Below are positions 14,258 through 23,414 of a DNA stretch of 64,000 nucleotides, piece after piece. The notes below the pieces were generated by a model. The model was not told where the DNA came from, did not search any database, and was given only the letters and a program-made list of their open reading frames with translations. The stretch covers positions 62,001 to 126,000 of the forward strand of contig JAGALP010000004.1 of NCBI GenBank assembly GCA_017625155.1, read 5' to 3'. Positions within the stretch are counted from its first letter, which is position 1. Each line of letters opens with the position of its first letter. This DNA comes from Paludibacteraceae bacterium. Lineage in GTDB: Bacteria; Bacteroidota; Bacteroidia; Bacteroidales; Paludibacteraceae. The position numbers and the translations under genes are program-made.

Positions 14258-15502
14258 ATGAAGATCAAACCATTTCGTGGTATTCGTCCTCCCAAGGCAT
14301 TGGCTAAGCAAGTGAGCAGTCGTCCATACGATGTGCTCAACTCTGATGAAGCACGTGCAGAGGCAATGGGCAATGAAATGTCGCTATACCACATTATCAA
14401 ACCTGAAATCAATTTTCCAGAAGGTACAGACGAACATGATGAGTGCGTATATGCAGCAGCTCGTCAGCAGTTTGACTTGTTCCGTGAGAAAGGATGGTTG
14501 GTGCAAGATCAAGAGGAGCAGTACTATGTATATGCTCAGACGATGGATGGTCGCACCCAATACGGCTTGGTGGTAGCAGCGTGGGTAGAAGACTATATGG
14601 AAGGTCGTATCAAGAAGCATGAGCTCACCCGTCGCGATAAGGAGGAGGATCGCATGAAGCATGTGCGTGTGAACAATGCGAACGTAGAGCCAGTGTTCTT
14701 TGCATACCCTCATCACGAAGAGTTGGATGCTATCATTGCTCGCGCGTGCGAGGGAGCACCAGAATATGACTTCGTATCGGATTTGGATGGCTTTGGTCAT
14801 ACGCTTTGGGTGATTAGCGACAAAGAGGATATCGCTCGTATCACAGCGCTTGTGGCAGAAATGCCAGCCATGTATATCGCCGATGGTCACCACCGCAGCG
14901 CGGCAGCAGCATTGGTAGGCAATGAGAAGAAACTGCAAAATCCAAATCATCAAGGCGATGAGGAGTACAACTATTTCTTGGCAGTATGTTTCCCAGACAA
15001 TCAATTGCATATCATGGATTATAACCGTGTGGTGAAGGACTTGAATGGTATGACGGAGGAGCAATTCTTGGAAGCCTTGAAAGCGGATTTTGAGGTGGAA
15101 GAAATGGGTACTGCTATCTATCGTCCAGAGGCATTGCATGTGTTTGCCCTCTACTTGGGTGGACATTGGTACAAACTCACAGCTAAGGATGGTCGTTATG
15201 ATGACAATGATCCAATAGGTGTGTTGGATGTGACTATCTCGTCGAACTTGATACTGGATAAACTGCTTGGTATTAAGGATTTGCGTTCGGACAAGCGCAT
15301 TGATTTTGTAGGCGGTATTCGTGGTTTGGGCGAGTTGAGCCGTCGTGTGGATAGTGGCGAGATGAAGATGGCATTGGCATTGTATCCTGTGACAATGAAG
15401 CAGTTGATTGATATTGCTGACACAGGTAATATCATGCCACCGAAGACCACATGGTTTGAGCCTAAATTGCGCTCGGGATTAGTGATACATGAATTGGTGT
15501 AA
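14258..15502 (+). CDS. DUF1015 family protein
   Basis: 414 residues. It carries the hallmark block MYIADGHHRSAAA (near residue 206) and the N-terminal pattern KPFRGIRPPKALAKQVSSRPYDVL. Family members are often encoded beside serine biosynthesis genes in Bacteroidota and have been linked to serine phosphorylation or ParB/sulfiredoxin-like folds; here no ser genes are adjacent, so no reaction is assigned. It lies between bactofilin and OmpH genes in the same orientation. The full family length appears present. Confidence 0.85.
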   Translation: MKIKPFRGIRPPKALAKQVSSRPYDVLNSDEARAEAMGNEMSLYHIIKPEINFPEGTDEHDECVYAAARQQFDLFREKGWLVQDQEEQYYVYAQTMDGRTQYGLVVAAWVEDYMEGRIKKHELTRRDKEEDRMKHVRVNNANVEPVFFAYPHHEELDAIIARACEGAPEYDFVSDLDGFGHTLWVISDKEDIARITALVAEMPAMYIADGHHRSAAAALVGNEKKLQNPNHQGDEEYNYFLAVCFPDNQLHIMDYNRVVKDLNGMTEEQFLEALKADFEVEEMGTAIYRPEALHVFALYLGGHWYKLTAKDGRYDDNDPIGVLDVTISSNLILDKLLGIKDLRSDKRIDFVGGIRGLGELSRRVDSGEMKMALALYPVTMKQLIDIADTGNIMPPKTTWFEPKLRSGLVIHELV

Positions 15503-15528
15503 TGGGTAAATAATTAAACAAAAAAGAT

Positions 15529-16113
15529 ATGAATAAAATTCAAGTTGTAATCAATGTAATTCTTGTAGCCGCAGTGGCTGCATTGTTTGTAGTAGTCTAT
15601 ACAGGTGATAAGCAAGAAGCACCTGCTGTGGCAGTAGAATCATCCGAAGTGATGCCAATCGCCTATCTGAATGTGGATAGTTTGTTGGTGAATTATACGT
15701 TTGCTCAAGAAGCAAGCGAACGCTTGATGAAAAAGCAAGAAGATGCTCGTCTGAAATTGAATACGAAAGCACGTACCTTGCAAAACGAGATGGCTGATTT
15801 TCAACGTAAACTGGAGAATAATGCGTTTTTGAGCCGTGAACGTGCAGAGAAGGAGCAACAACGTCTGCTGAAGAAACAACAAGAATTGCAAGAGCTGGAA
15901 GCCCAACTGACTGAAGATATCATGCTGGAGAATCAGAAGCTGAATATGCAGTTGGCAGATACCTTGACCAATTTCTTGGAAGAGTATAATGCGGATAGTC
16001 GCTATCATGTGATACTGAGCAACAGTGCGAAAGATAACGTGTTGATGGCAGCCGAGCAATATGATATCACTGACGAAGTGATTGATGCGCTGAATGCGCG
16101 ATGCGGGAAGTAG
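15529..16113 (+). CDS. OmpH/Skp-like periplasmic chaperone
   Basis: 194 residues. An N-terminal hydrophobic segment (~7-25) may be an uncleaved anchor. Then comes IAYLNVDSLLVNY, the start of the OmpH fold, and a long charged coiled coil (residues ~65-150, rich in K/E/Q). The C-terminus YHVILSN...DITDEVIDALNARCGK matches OmpH family ends. It holds unfolded outer-membrane proteins in the periplasm. The next gene starts at the base following its stop. Confidence 0.9.
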   Translation: MNKIQVVINVILVAAVAALFVVVYTGDKQEAPAVAVESSEVMPIAYLNVDSLLVNYTFAQEASERLMKKQEDARLKLNTKARTLQNEMADFQRKLENNAFLSRERAEKEQQRLLKKQQELQELEAQLTEDIMLENQKLNMQLADTLTNFLEEYNADSRYHVILSNSAKDNVLMAAEQYDITDEVIDALNARCGK

Positions 16114-17640
16114 GTGAAAAGTAGATTGATATATCGTCCATATGTGCGCTATATCGTAGCCGATGTTGTGGCATTGGTGGTGAGCGTGTTGGTGGTATTG
16201 GCGTGGTTTCCACTCAATACTACCATCCCTTTTCAAAAATATAGCGTCTATACCTTGATTTTCTCTGCCATATGGCTTGTTTCAAGCTATGGTTGCCATC
16301 GCTATATCCCCGTCAAATACATGAAGATGGGGACTGATATTTTCCGATTGTTGGTAGCGGCGATATTCACCTTCGGCTGCATGTACGGCTATTCGTGGTG
16401 GCGTGCGGGCGAGAACTTCTCGATATGGGTGTTGCTGACGATATGGTTGGCGATGATGGGCGCCTCGGTGGTGTTCTTGATATTGAAGCACGCGTACCGC
16501 TATGCGTTGGATGCAGATGAGACACCGATGGAAGCACCCAAGCGCGCTCCACAGACAGTATTGCGGGCAGCCGAACAGTTGGCAGAGAGCGATAAGAAAG
16601 CCTTGCAAGAGAGTATCCTAGAGTTTGCTGAGGAGAAAGTATTGCGCTATGTGGAGAAGAATGTGGATATCTATAGCACCAATACGTTCACATTGCGTTC
16701 GACCGACTTGTACAACATCAAGAAATTGCCTAATTATCGTTTTGATGCGATAGTGAACTTCATGCCGTTGAATCAGATTCGTGGTGTGAACAAACTGTTT
16801 ACAACGGTGAATGATAAGTTGCCCGACAATGGTATTTGGATATGCTGTTATGAACCTCAATCGGTGACCAAACGCAATATCCTGAAGCGTTATCCTCCGA
16901 TTATCAACTGGATATATTACGTGTTGTTCTTCTGTTACAAGCGCGTGCTGCCGAAACTGTTTATGACTTCTCGTTTGTATTTTGATATTACTGAAGGCAA
17001 GGACCGTGTACTCAGTAAGGCGGAGGTATTGGGTAGATTGTGCTATTGTGGTTTCGAGATTATAGACGAACGCAAGAAGGGCGATTTAAACTATGTAGTG
17101 GCTCGTCGTAAGTTCCGTCCGCAGATAGTGGAGCGTCGTCTGTATGGTATCTTTGTGAAACTCAATCGAGTAGGGAAGAATGGCAAGGTGTTCAAGGTGT
17201 ATAAGTTCCGCACAATGCACCCTTATAGCGAGTTTTTACAAGCCTATATCTATGACCGTTATTCGTTGCAAGAAGGCGGTAAATTCAACCACGATATACG
17301 TGTGACCACTTTGGGAAGATGGATGCGCAAATGTTGGGTGGATGAGTTGCCAATGCTACTCAATCTGATTAAGGGCAATATGAAATTGGTAGGAGTACGC
17401 CCTATTTCACAGCACTATTTCTCGCTGTATAGCAAGGAGTTGCAAGAAACTCGTACACGCCATATGCCAGGCTTGTTGCCTCCATTCTATGCCGATATGC
17501 CTAAGACACTCGATGAGATTGAGGCATCCGAAATGCGTTATCTCACCATGTGCGAAGAGCGCGGTACATTCGTGACGGATGTGATTTATTTTTGGCGAAT
17601 ATTCTATACGATAGTGTTTAAGCGGGCGAGAAGCCATTAG
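16114..17640 (+). CDS. Polyprenyl glycosylphosphotransferase (sugar transferase)
   Basis: 508 residues: four N-terminal membrane helices (~12-130), a central soluble segment, and a C-terminal bacterial sugar transferase domain with FKVYKFRTM, HDIRVTTLGRWMRKCWVDELPML, the characteristic D-E-L-P, then L-x-G-N-M-K-L-V-G-V-R-P. It should link a sugar-1-phosphate to undecaprenyl phosphate at the inner membrane, starting a capsule, exopolysaccharide or O-antigen repeat (in T9SS-bearing species also A-LPS). The GTG at 16114 directly follows the ompH stop; no better ATG precedes the first helix. The Wzi-like gene follows 9 bases later. Confidence 0.88.
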   Translation: MKSRLIYRPYVRYIVADVVALVVSVLVVLAWFPLNTTIPFQKYSVYTLIFSAIWLVSSYGCHRYIPVKYMKMGTDIFRLLVAAIFTFGCMYGYSWWRAGENFSIWVLLTIWLAMMGASVVFLILKHAYRYALDADETPMEAPKRAPQTVLRAAEQLAESDKKALQESILEFAEEKVLRYVEKNVDIYSTNTFTLRSTDLYNIKKLPNYRFDAIVNFMPLNQIRGVNKLFTTVNDKLPDNGIWICCYEPQSVTKRNILKRYPPIINWIYYVLFFCYKRVLPKLFMTSRLYFDITEGKDRVLSKAEVLGRLCYCGFEIIDERKKGDLNYVVARRKFRPQIVERRLYGIFVKLNRVGKNGKVFKVYKFRTMHPYSEFLQAYIYDRYSLQEGGKFNHDIRVTTLGRWMRKCWVDELPMLLNLIKGNMKLVGVRPISQHYFSLYSKELQETRTRHMPGLLPPFYADMPKTLDEIEASEMRYLTMCEERGTFVTDVIYFWRIFYTIVFKRARSH

Positions 17641-17649
17641 CCTTAAGAG

Positions 17650-19431
17650 ATGAAGCGGATAGTGACGATATTATTTGCGATGGGATGTGGGCTGTTGATG
17701 ATGGCACAAAATATTCCAGTCCCTTTTACGCAGACAAAACTGTATGATTTTCTGGATGAACTGCTGACCGAAGGTGTGGTGGTGCTCCAAACGGCAGTGC
17801 GTCCGTACACCCGCGCTCAAGTGGCAGCAATGCTGGTGGAAGCAGAGGCAGCCGACTCGCTGCTCAATAGTCGTCAGCTAAAAGAATTGGCATTCTACCT
17901 CAATGAGTTTGCTTTGGAACGCGATACGATGGTGAGCAACTATGTGCAATATACCGACCATAGCACGTTCAACCTCTCGTTGGCAGATCCACAGTTCAGT
18001 TATCGCAGCAAGAATTCGATGTTTAAGATGCGTTTGCGTCCGATCTTGGGTGCGAATATCACGGTGAATCGCCATGGCGGATTGTTGCAACGTTGGTGGG
18101 GCGCAGAATTGCAAATGGACATCGCTAAGCACTTGAGTATATGGGGTAGTTTGCGCGATAATTCGTGGAATGGCAATTGGCTGAAGACGGAAGATTACCC
18201 TGGCAAATACGATAAGATGTATGGTGCGCAAATCCATTATGGTGCTTCTCGACAGCAGCCAGCATTATTGCCAATGGCAGGTGTGCAATACAAAGAGGCA
18301 ACATACGGCGGCGACTTCTCGGATTCGCGAGGCGGAATCAACTTATATACATGGTGGGGAAGCATCGGCATTCAGCGGGAGAATATCCAATGGGGCGATG
18401 CTTATCATGCGTCGAATATCCTGTCGCAGCGTACGCCTGCTGCGCCGATGATTACACTGCAACTGACACCGTGCAAGTGGTTCCAATTTGACTATTTCCA
18501 TGCATGGCTGGTGTCGAATGTGGTGGATTCTACCTACTACTACGAGGAACAAACGGAAAACGGAATACTGCGAAACTATCGTCCGATGAATAAGTTTATG
18601 GCGGCGAATATGTTTACTTTTACGCCTGTGAAGTATGTGTCGTTGTCGTTTGGTAATTCGGTGGTGTACGCAGAGCGCACGATACAGGCAGCATATCTGA
18701 TACCGATTGCGTTTTACAAGTCGCTTGATCACTTGCTGACCAAGGGAATACGTACTCAAAATCAAAACTCACAAGCTTTTGCATCGCTCTCGGTGCGCCC
18801 AGTGGAGCATCTGCATTTGTATGGTTCATTCTTCTTGGATGAGGTGAAGTTCTCTCGTTTCAAACCATCTAATCCAGAGAATAATCCGATATCCTATTTG
18901 GTGGGCTTTAATTGGTCGGGTTGGCCTATTCGTGGGTTGAGTTTGAAAGGTGAGTTTATGCGCTCATATATAGCATGTTATACCCATTCAATCGAAGCGT
19001 TGGCATGGACGTCAAACTCCTATAATATGGGTCATTACATGGGTGATAATGCGCAGTCGATTTATGCAGAGTTGGCATACCGACCAATCAGGGGTATGCT
19101 GTTGAAGCTGAGTTACACCAACGATACGAAGTATAATTCCTATGCCTATTTGCGCGATAATATCTCAGAAACCATCGCACAAAAGCCATTCGACCACGCC
19201 GTCTTCCGCAATGATGTGCTGCGTTTGGATGGCATCTATGAAGTGCATCCGAATATGTATTTGACATTGGCTTTGGAGTACAACAATGCGCGGGCATTTG
19301 ATAATCAGAAGACTGATGCTCTTCCCAGCGAAGATATAGGCGATGCGCAGCATTATCTGGATAAATACATGCCACTGTACTACCAAGGCAAGAATTTCAC
19401 CGTTTCTGCTGCCTTCAGTTTTGGATTTTAA
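17650..19431 (+). CDS. Capsule assembly Wzi-like outer-membrane beta-barrel protein
   Basis: 593 residues. The signal peptide MKRIVTILFAMGCGLLMMA precedes an amphipathic N-terminal region and many alternating aromatic/hydrophobic strands; it ends FTVSAAFSFGF with the terminal Phe typical of outer-membrane barrels. Size, the SRGGINLYTWWGSIGIQREN-type segment and position after a sugar-phosphate transferase match Bacteroidota capsule-assembly Wzi family proteins, which hold polysaccharide at the surface. A general porin remains possible. The GT2 gene starts four bases after its stop codon. Confidence 0.8.
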   Translation: MKRIVTILFAMGCGLLMMAQNIPVPFTQTKLYDFLDELLTEGVVVLQTAVRPYTRAQVAAMLVEAEAADSLLNSRQLKELAFYLNEFALERDTMVSNYVQYTDHSTFNLSLADPQFSYRSKNSMFKMRLRPILGANITVNRHGGLLQRWWGAELQMDIAKHLSIWGSLRDNSWNGNWLKTEDYPGKYDKMYGAQIHYGASRQQPALLPMAGVQYKEATYGGDFSDSRGGINLYTWWGSIGIQRENIQWGDAYHASNILSQRTPAAPMITLQLTPCKWFQFDYFHAWLVSNVVDSTYYYEEQTENGILRNYRPMNKFMAANMFTFTPVKYVSLSFGNSVVYAERTIQAAYLIPIAFYKSLDHLLTKGIRTQNQNSQAFASLSVRPVEHLHLYGSFFLDEVKFSRFKPSNPENNPISYLVGFNWSGWPIRGLSLKGEFMRSYIACYTHSIEALAWTSNSYNMGHYMGDNAQSIYAELAYRPIRGMLLKLSYTNDTKYNSYAYLRDNISETIAQKPFDHAVFRNDVLRLDGIYEVHPNMYLTLALEYNNARAFDNQKTDALPSEDIGDAQHYLDKYMPLYYQGKNFTVSAAFSFGF

Positions 19432-19434
19432 TGC

Positions 19435-20472
19435 ATGATTCAAAAATTGAGATGCTCTGTTGTCATATTAAATTGGAATGGTGAAGCTATGCTTCGTCGG
19501 TTTTTGCCATTGGTGTTGGAGCATACTCAGTTGCCCGATGTGGAGATTGTGGTAGCGGATAATGGTTCGACAGACGATTCGCTGAAGTATTTGCGTGAGC
19601 AACCAGTACGGCTGATAACGTTGGCTGAGAACTATGGTTTTGCCGAAGGGTATAATCGTGCGATAGAGCAAGTGGATGCCGAGTATGTGGTGTTGCTCAA
19701 TTCGGATGTGGAGGTGACGCCTCATTGGTTGGAACGTATGTTGGAGTATATGGATGCGCATGTTGAGGTGGCTGCTGCTCAGCCGAAAGTGCTGTCTTGG
19801 CACTCTAAGCAGCAGTTTGACCAAGGCGAGGTGGCGGCTATTCGTTTCGAACATGCAGGCGCAGCAGGCGGTATGATGGATATGCTGGGCTATCCGTATT
19901 GCAGAGGGCGAATGATGTCGTACGTAGAAGAAGATCATGGGCAATACAATGAAGTGGCACCTATTTTTTGGGCTACAGGTGCGTGCCTGCTCATGCGCAC
20001 GCGAGTATATAAAGAATTGGGCGGATTGGATGCCAATTTCTTTGCACATCAAGAGGAAATCGACTTGTGTTGGCGGATACATAGGCAGTGTGTAGTTGAT
20101 ACTGGACGGTTGATAGTAAGTCTTCCACATTCAGTCGTTTACCACGTTGGTGGTGGCACGTTGGGGTATGAAAATCCACGTAAGACGTTTCTGAATTTCC
20201 GAAACAACTTGCTGATGCTCCGTAAGAATTTACCAATGTCGCGCCTATGGTGGGTGATGGTAGTGCGTTTCTTTATGGATTATTTGGCGGCATTACAGAT
20301 GTTGGCAACGAGACAACCACTGAATGCCAAAGCTGTTTTTCAGGCGCGTTGGGCGTATCATCAGATGAAGAAGCAATATGCGGTATTGCGCACCAAAGAG
20401 AGAATGAAAAATAATTGCATTGCCCAACGAAGTATCGTGTGGGATTTTTATGTGAGGCGGAAGAAAAAGTAG
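19435..20472 (+). CDS. Glycosyltransferase family 2
   Basis: 345 residues with a GT-A fold: CSVVILNWNGEAMLRRFLP at the start, VVADNGSTDDSL, the metal-binding region VVLLNSDVEV and ED-like acceptor motif HQEEIDLCWR. This subtype resembles rhamnosyl- or dTDP-sugar transferases acting on polysaccharide. The C-terminal ~100 residues contain a hydrophobic segment (WWVMVVRFFMDYLAALQML). Its 3' end stops 44 bases before the TamL-like start. Confidence 0.9.
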   Translation: MIQKLRCSVVILNWNGEAMLRRFLPLVLEHTQLPDVEIVVADNGSTDDSLKYLREQPVRLITLAENYGFAEGYNRAIEQVDAEYVVLLNSDVEVTPHWLERMLEYMDAHVEVAAAQPKVLSWHSKQQFDQGEVAAIRFEHAGAAGGMMDMLGYPYCRGRMMSYVEEDHGQYNEVAPIFWATGACLLMRTRVYKELGGLDANFFAHQEEIDLCWRIHRQCVVDTGRLIVSLPHSVVYHVGGGTLGYENPRKTFLNFRNNLLMLRKNLPMSRLWWVMVVRFFMDYLAALQMLATRQPLNAKAVFQARWAYHQMKKQYAVLRTKERMKNNCIAQRSIVWDFYVRRKKK

Positions 20473-20516
20473 CGTTTCTTATAGATGGATTTATTATGAG
20501 CATCCGGAAAGAACAT

Positions 20517-22751
20517 ATGAAATCGAAAACATGGGTAATGCTATTGTGCGCCTGTTGCTTGCTATCATGCAATACGACTAAGTTTGTGCCACAAGGGCAA
20601 CTGCTGCTTAATGACGTCAAAGTCAAAGTGGAAGACAACAAAAATATACCACCTTCCGACCTCATGAAATACGTGCAACAAAAACCTAACACGGAGATTC
20701 TGGGATTTTGGAAATTACAACTGGATATCTACAACACCGCCTCGGAAGATACCACCAAATGGACAAGCAAAAATGCACGCAAAATAGGGGAACCACCCGT
20801 GATTTTTTCCTCCGAACTGACCGATGCCAGTCAGGCACAATTGCAACGGGCAATGCAAAACAAAGGGTACTTCAATGCAGAGATAGACACTACCGTTGCG
20901 GTGAAAAAACGCAAAATCAATTTGGTGTACCACGTGACAGCCAATGAACCCTATATGATAGGGCAATACAATGTGGAGTTGGAACACAACGAATTGGCAG
21001 CTATTGCCAATAACCAACGCCGATTGATAACAGGCGGTAGCCAGTTTGATGCCGAAGTGCTGAATCAGGAACGACAGCGAGTGGCGAGTGCAATGCGCCG
21101 AAGAGGGTATTTCTATTTTGATCAAGAACTATTGTGCTATGATGCGGATAGTACGAGGGGACGTAAGCAAATAGACGTAACCATGAGACTACAAGAATAT
21201 TTGCAGCATCAGAGTGAGGAATATAAAGAGAAGGTATTCCGTAAATATCATATTGCGCATGTGCACTTCCATTTAGACTACGACCCTGCAAGAGTGCCCG
21301 ATAATGAAGAGATGTTTACATCTTCAGCAGATGGCTATGTGTTCACATGGGTAGGAAAGAAATTGCTTCGGGATAAAGTATTGGTGAGAAATTGCCCTAT
21401 TGAACCAGGGGCGATGTACAACGAGCGGGCTGTGGAGCGGGCTTATACTCGATTTAATCAATTGGCACCTATCAAATACGTGGATATCAGTTTTGAACAG
21501 ATTTCTGCCAATGAGTTGGATTGCCATATCGTATTATCGCGAGGAAAACTGAATTCTGTATCGGCTGAGATAGAGGGGACATATTCGGCAGGAGATTGGG
21601 GTGTTGCTGCAGGAGTGGGGTACGTGAATCGCAACTTGGCTCATGGAGCAGAAGAGTTGTCGGTGGATGGACGAGCGAGCTATGAATGGCGACAAAACGG
21701 AGGACGAGCCATAGAAGCCAGAGCATCTGCCGAACTGAAATGGCCATCAGCCGTGGCTGTGGATTTGAACTATAACTTCCAAAATCGCCCCGATGAATAT
21801 ACACGTAGCATCTTTGGAGCAGGGCTACAATATCAAATCAAACAACCACGTATAGGACTGAATCATCAATTCCGATTTGTGGATATAAGTTATGTCTATC
21901 TGCCTTGGATAAGCGATGCGTTCCGCGAACAGTTTTTGCAATCGACCAATATATTGAAATACTCCTATGAAAACCACTTTATCGTAGGAATTGGGTATTC
22001 TGGCAACTATACGAACTATCAAGCACGAAACCCACATCGCTCGTATTGGAATATCTATTACAATATCGAAACGGCGGGCAACCTGCTTCGTGGACTGGCT
22101 AAACCTTGTAAGTTTGCTATTGATTCGGTATCGGGAAACTATATGCTGTTCAATACGCAGTTTTCGCAATTTGCGAAAGCCGATTTGGCGGTAACGTACA
22201 ATCAATTGCTATACCCAGGGCAGCGCTTAGTGTTTCATGCTGATGTGGGAGTGGCGGTGCCTTATGGCAATTCGCAGACGATACCCTTTGAGAAACGCTA
22301 TTTCGCAGGCGGTGCTAATAGCGTGCGCGGATGGGCAGCACGCACATTGGGACCTGGAGGTTACAAAGGCAATGGCAAACTGATAGACTTCAACAACCAA
22401 GCTGGGGATGTACGCTTGAATTTGAATATGGAGTATCGCGCAAAAGTATGGTCATTCATCGAATTGGCTGCGTTCTTTGATGCGGGAAATATATGGACAA
22501 TTTTTGACTACGAGGCACAGCCTAATGGCGTTTTCCGCTTCAGTGAGTTCTATAAGCAGATCGCCTTGGCATATGGCGTGGGACTAAGATTAGACTTCTC
22601 GTTCTTTATCTTCCGAGTGGACTTTGGCGTGAAGCTATACGACCCCGCTTTGCGCTACGATGGCTCAGGCAAACAGTGGCGTACTGTACCAAATGGATTG
22701 AATTGGGCGGATGACATGGCATTTCACTTCGCCATCGGTTATCCATTCTAA
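20517..22751 (+). CDS. TamL-like lipidated BamA/TamA-family outer-membrane protein
   Basis: 744 residues. Lipoprotein signal MKSKTWVMLLCACCLLSC (lipobox LLSC), POTRA-like repeats (~50-330, e.g. AMQNKGYFNAEID, AMRRRGYFYFDQEL) and a C-terminal Omp85 barrel with the hallmark GANSVRGW and a final aromatic YPF. A lipidated TamA homologue (TamL) is typical of Bacteroidota and helps insert outer-membrane or surface-exposed proteins. ATG 20517 is chosen because it directly opens the lipoprotein signal and has GGAAAG upstream; earlier in-frame ATGs at 20415 and 20496 add polar residues, and 20415 overlaps the GT2 gene. Confidence 0.85.
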   Translation: MKSKTWVMLLCACCLLSCNTTKFVPQGQLLLNDVKVKVEDNKNIPPSDLMKYVQQKPNTEILGFWKLQLDIYNTASEDTTKWTSKNARKIGEPPVIFSSELTDASQAQLQRAMQNKGYFNAEIDTTVAVKKRKINLVYHVTANEPYMIGQYNVELEHNELAAIANNQRRLITGGSQFDAEVLNQERQRVASAMRRRGYFYFDQELLCYDADSTRGRKQIDVTMRLQEYLQHQSEEYKEKVFRKYHIAHVHFHLDYDPARVPDNEEMFTSSADGYVFTWVGKKLLRDKVLVRNCPIEPGAMYNERAVERAYTRFNQLAPIKYVDISFEQISANELDCHIVLSRGKLNSVSAEIEGTYSAGDWGVAAGVGYVNRNLAHGAEELSVDGRASYEWRQNGGRAIEARASAELKWPSAVAVDLNYNFQNRPDEYTRSIFGAGLQYQIKQPRIGLNHQFRFVDISYVYLPWISDAFREQFLQSTNILKYSYENHFIVGIGYSGNYTNYQARNPHRSYWNIYYNIETAGNLLRGLAKPCKFAIDSVSGNYMLFNTQFSQFAKADLAVTYNQLLYPGQRLVFHADVGVAVPYGNSQTIPFEKRYFAGGANSVRGWAARTLGPGGYKGNGKLIDFNNQAGDVRLNLNMEYRAKVWSFIELAAFFDAGNIWTIFDYEAQPNGVFRFSEFYKQIALAYGVGLRLDFSFFIFRVDFGVKLYDPALRYDGSGKQWRTVPNGLNWADDMAFHFAIGYPF

Positions 22752-22773
22752 TTCAAAATTCAAAATTAGAATG
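22752..22773 (+). repeat. AATTCAAAATTCAAAATT repeat ahead of rnhB
   Basis: Two and a half ATTCAAA units fill the 19 bases between the TamL-like stop and the rnhB ATG. The family also precedes the genes at 49404 and 50577. Confidence 0.7.
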
Positions 22774-23391
22774 TTGAAAGCATATTGCATAGAGGATGTC
22801 ATAGAAGCAGGCTGCGATGAAGCTGGGCGAGGACCATTGGCTGGAAGTGTGTTCGCAGCAGCGGTGATATTTGACCCTCAACTGTTGGGGAAAGAAGAAC
22901 ATCGTGCGTGGCTGGAGATGCTGAATGATAGCAAGCAACTGACTGAGAAAGAGCGCTTGACGTTGCGACCATTGATAGAACAATATGCCATGGCGTGGGC
23001 AGTGGTGGAGGTTACGGCAGAGGAGATTGACCGCATCAATATTTTGAACGCTTCGATTATTGGCATGCAGCGGGCTTTGGACAAACTGCCAATCACGCCT
23101 CAACATATCATTGTAGATGGTAATAAGTGGAAACCCTATATCCCCGAGGGGCAAGTGCTGGAGATTCCAGCGCGTACGGTGGTAAAAGGCGATGGAAAAT
23201 ACTTGTCGATAGCAGCGGCGAGCGTACTTGCCAAAACATATCGCGATGAATATATGTTGCGTTTGCATGAGGAATATCCGCAGTATCATTGGGATACGAA
23301 TATGGGATATCCTACCAAAGCGCATTATGAGGCGATACAGCAATATGGCATTACGCCATACCATCGCAAGACTTTTAAACTGCTAAAGTAA
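22771..23391 (+). CDS. rnhB: Ribonuclease HII
   Basis: 206 residues with the RNase HII catalytic acidic residues in AGCDEAGRGPLAGSV (Asp-Glu pair) and later IVDGNK and KGDGKYLSIAAASVLAK. It cleaves the RNA strand of RNA-DNA hybrids and removes misincorporated ribonucleotides. ATG 22771 is chosen; an extension to 22711 would overlap the TamL-like gene and read through the ATTCAAA repeat. Confidence 0.96.
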   Translation: MLKAYCIEDVIEAGCDEAGRGPLAGSVFAAAVIFDPQLLGKEEHRAWLEMLNDSKQLTEKERLTLRPLIEQYAMAWAVVEVTAEEIDRINILNASIIGMQRALDKLPITPQHIIVDGNKWKPYIPEGQVLEIPARTVVKGDGKYLSIAAASVLAKTYRDEYMLRLHEEYPQYHWDTNMGYPTKAHYEAIQQYGITPYHRKTFKLLK

Positions 23392-23414
23392 AAAAAATAA
23401 AAACGTTATAAAAG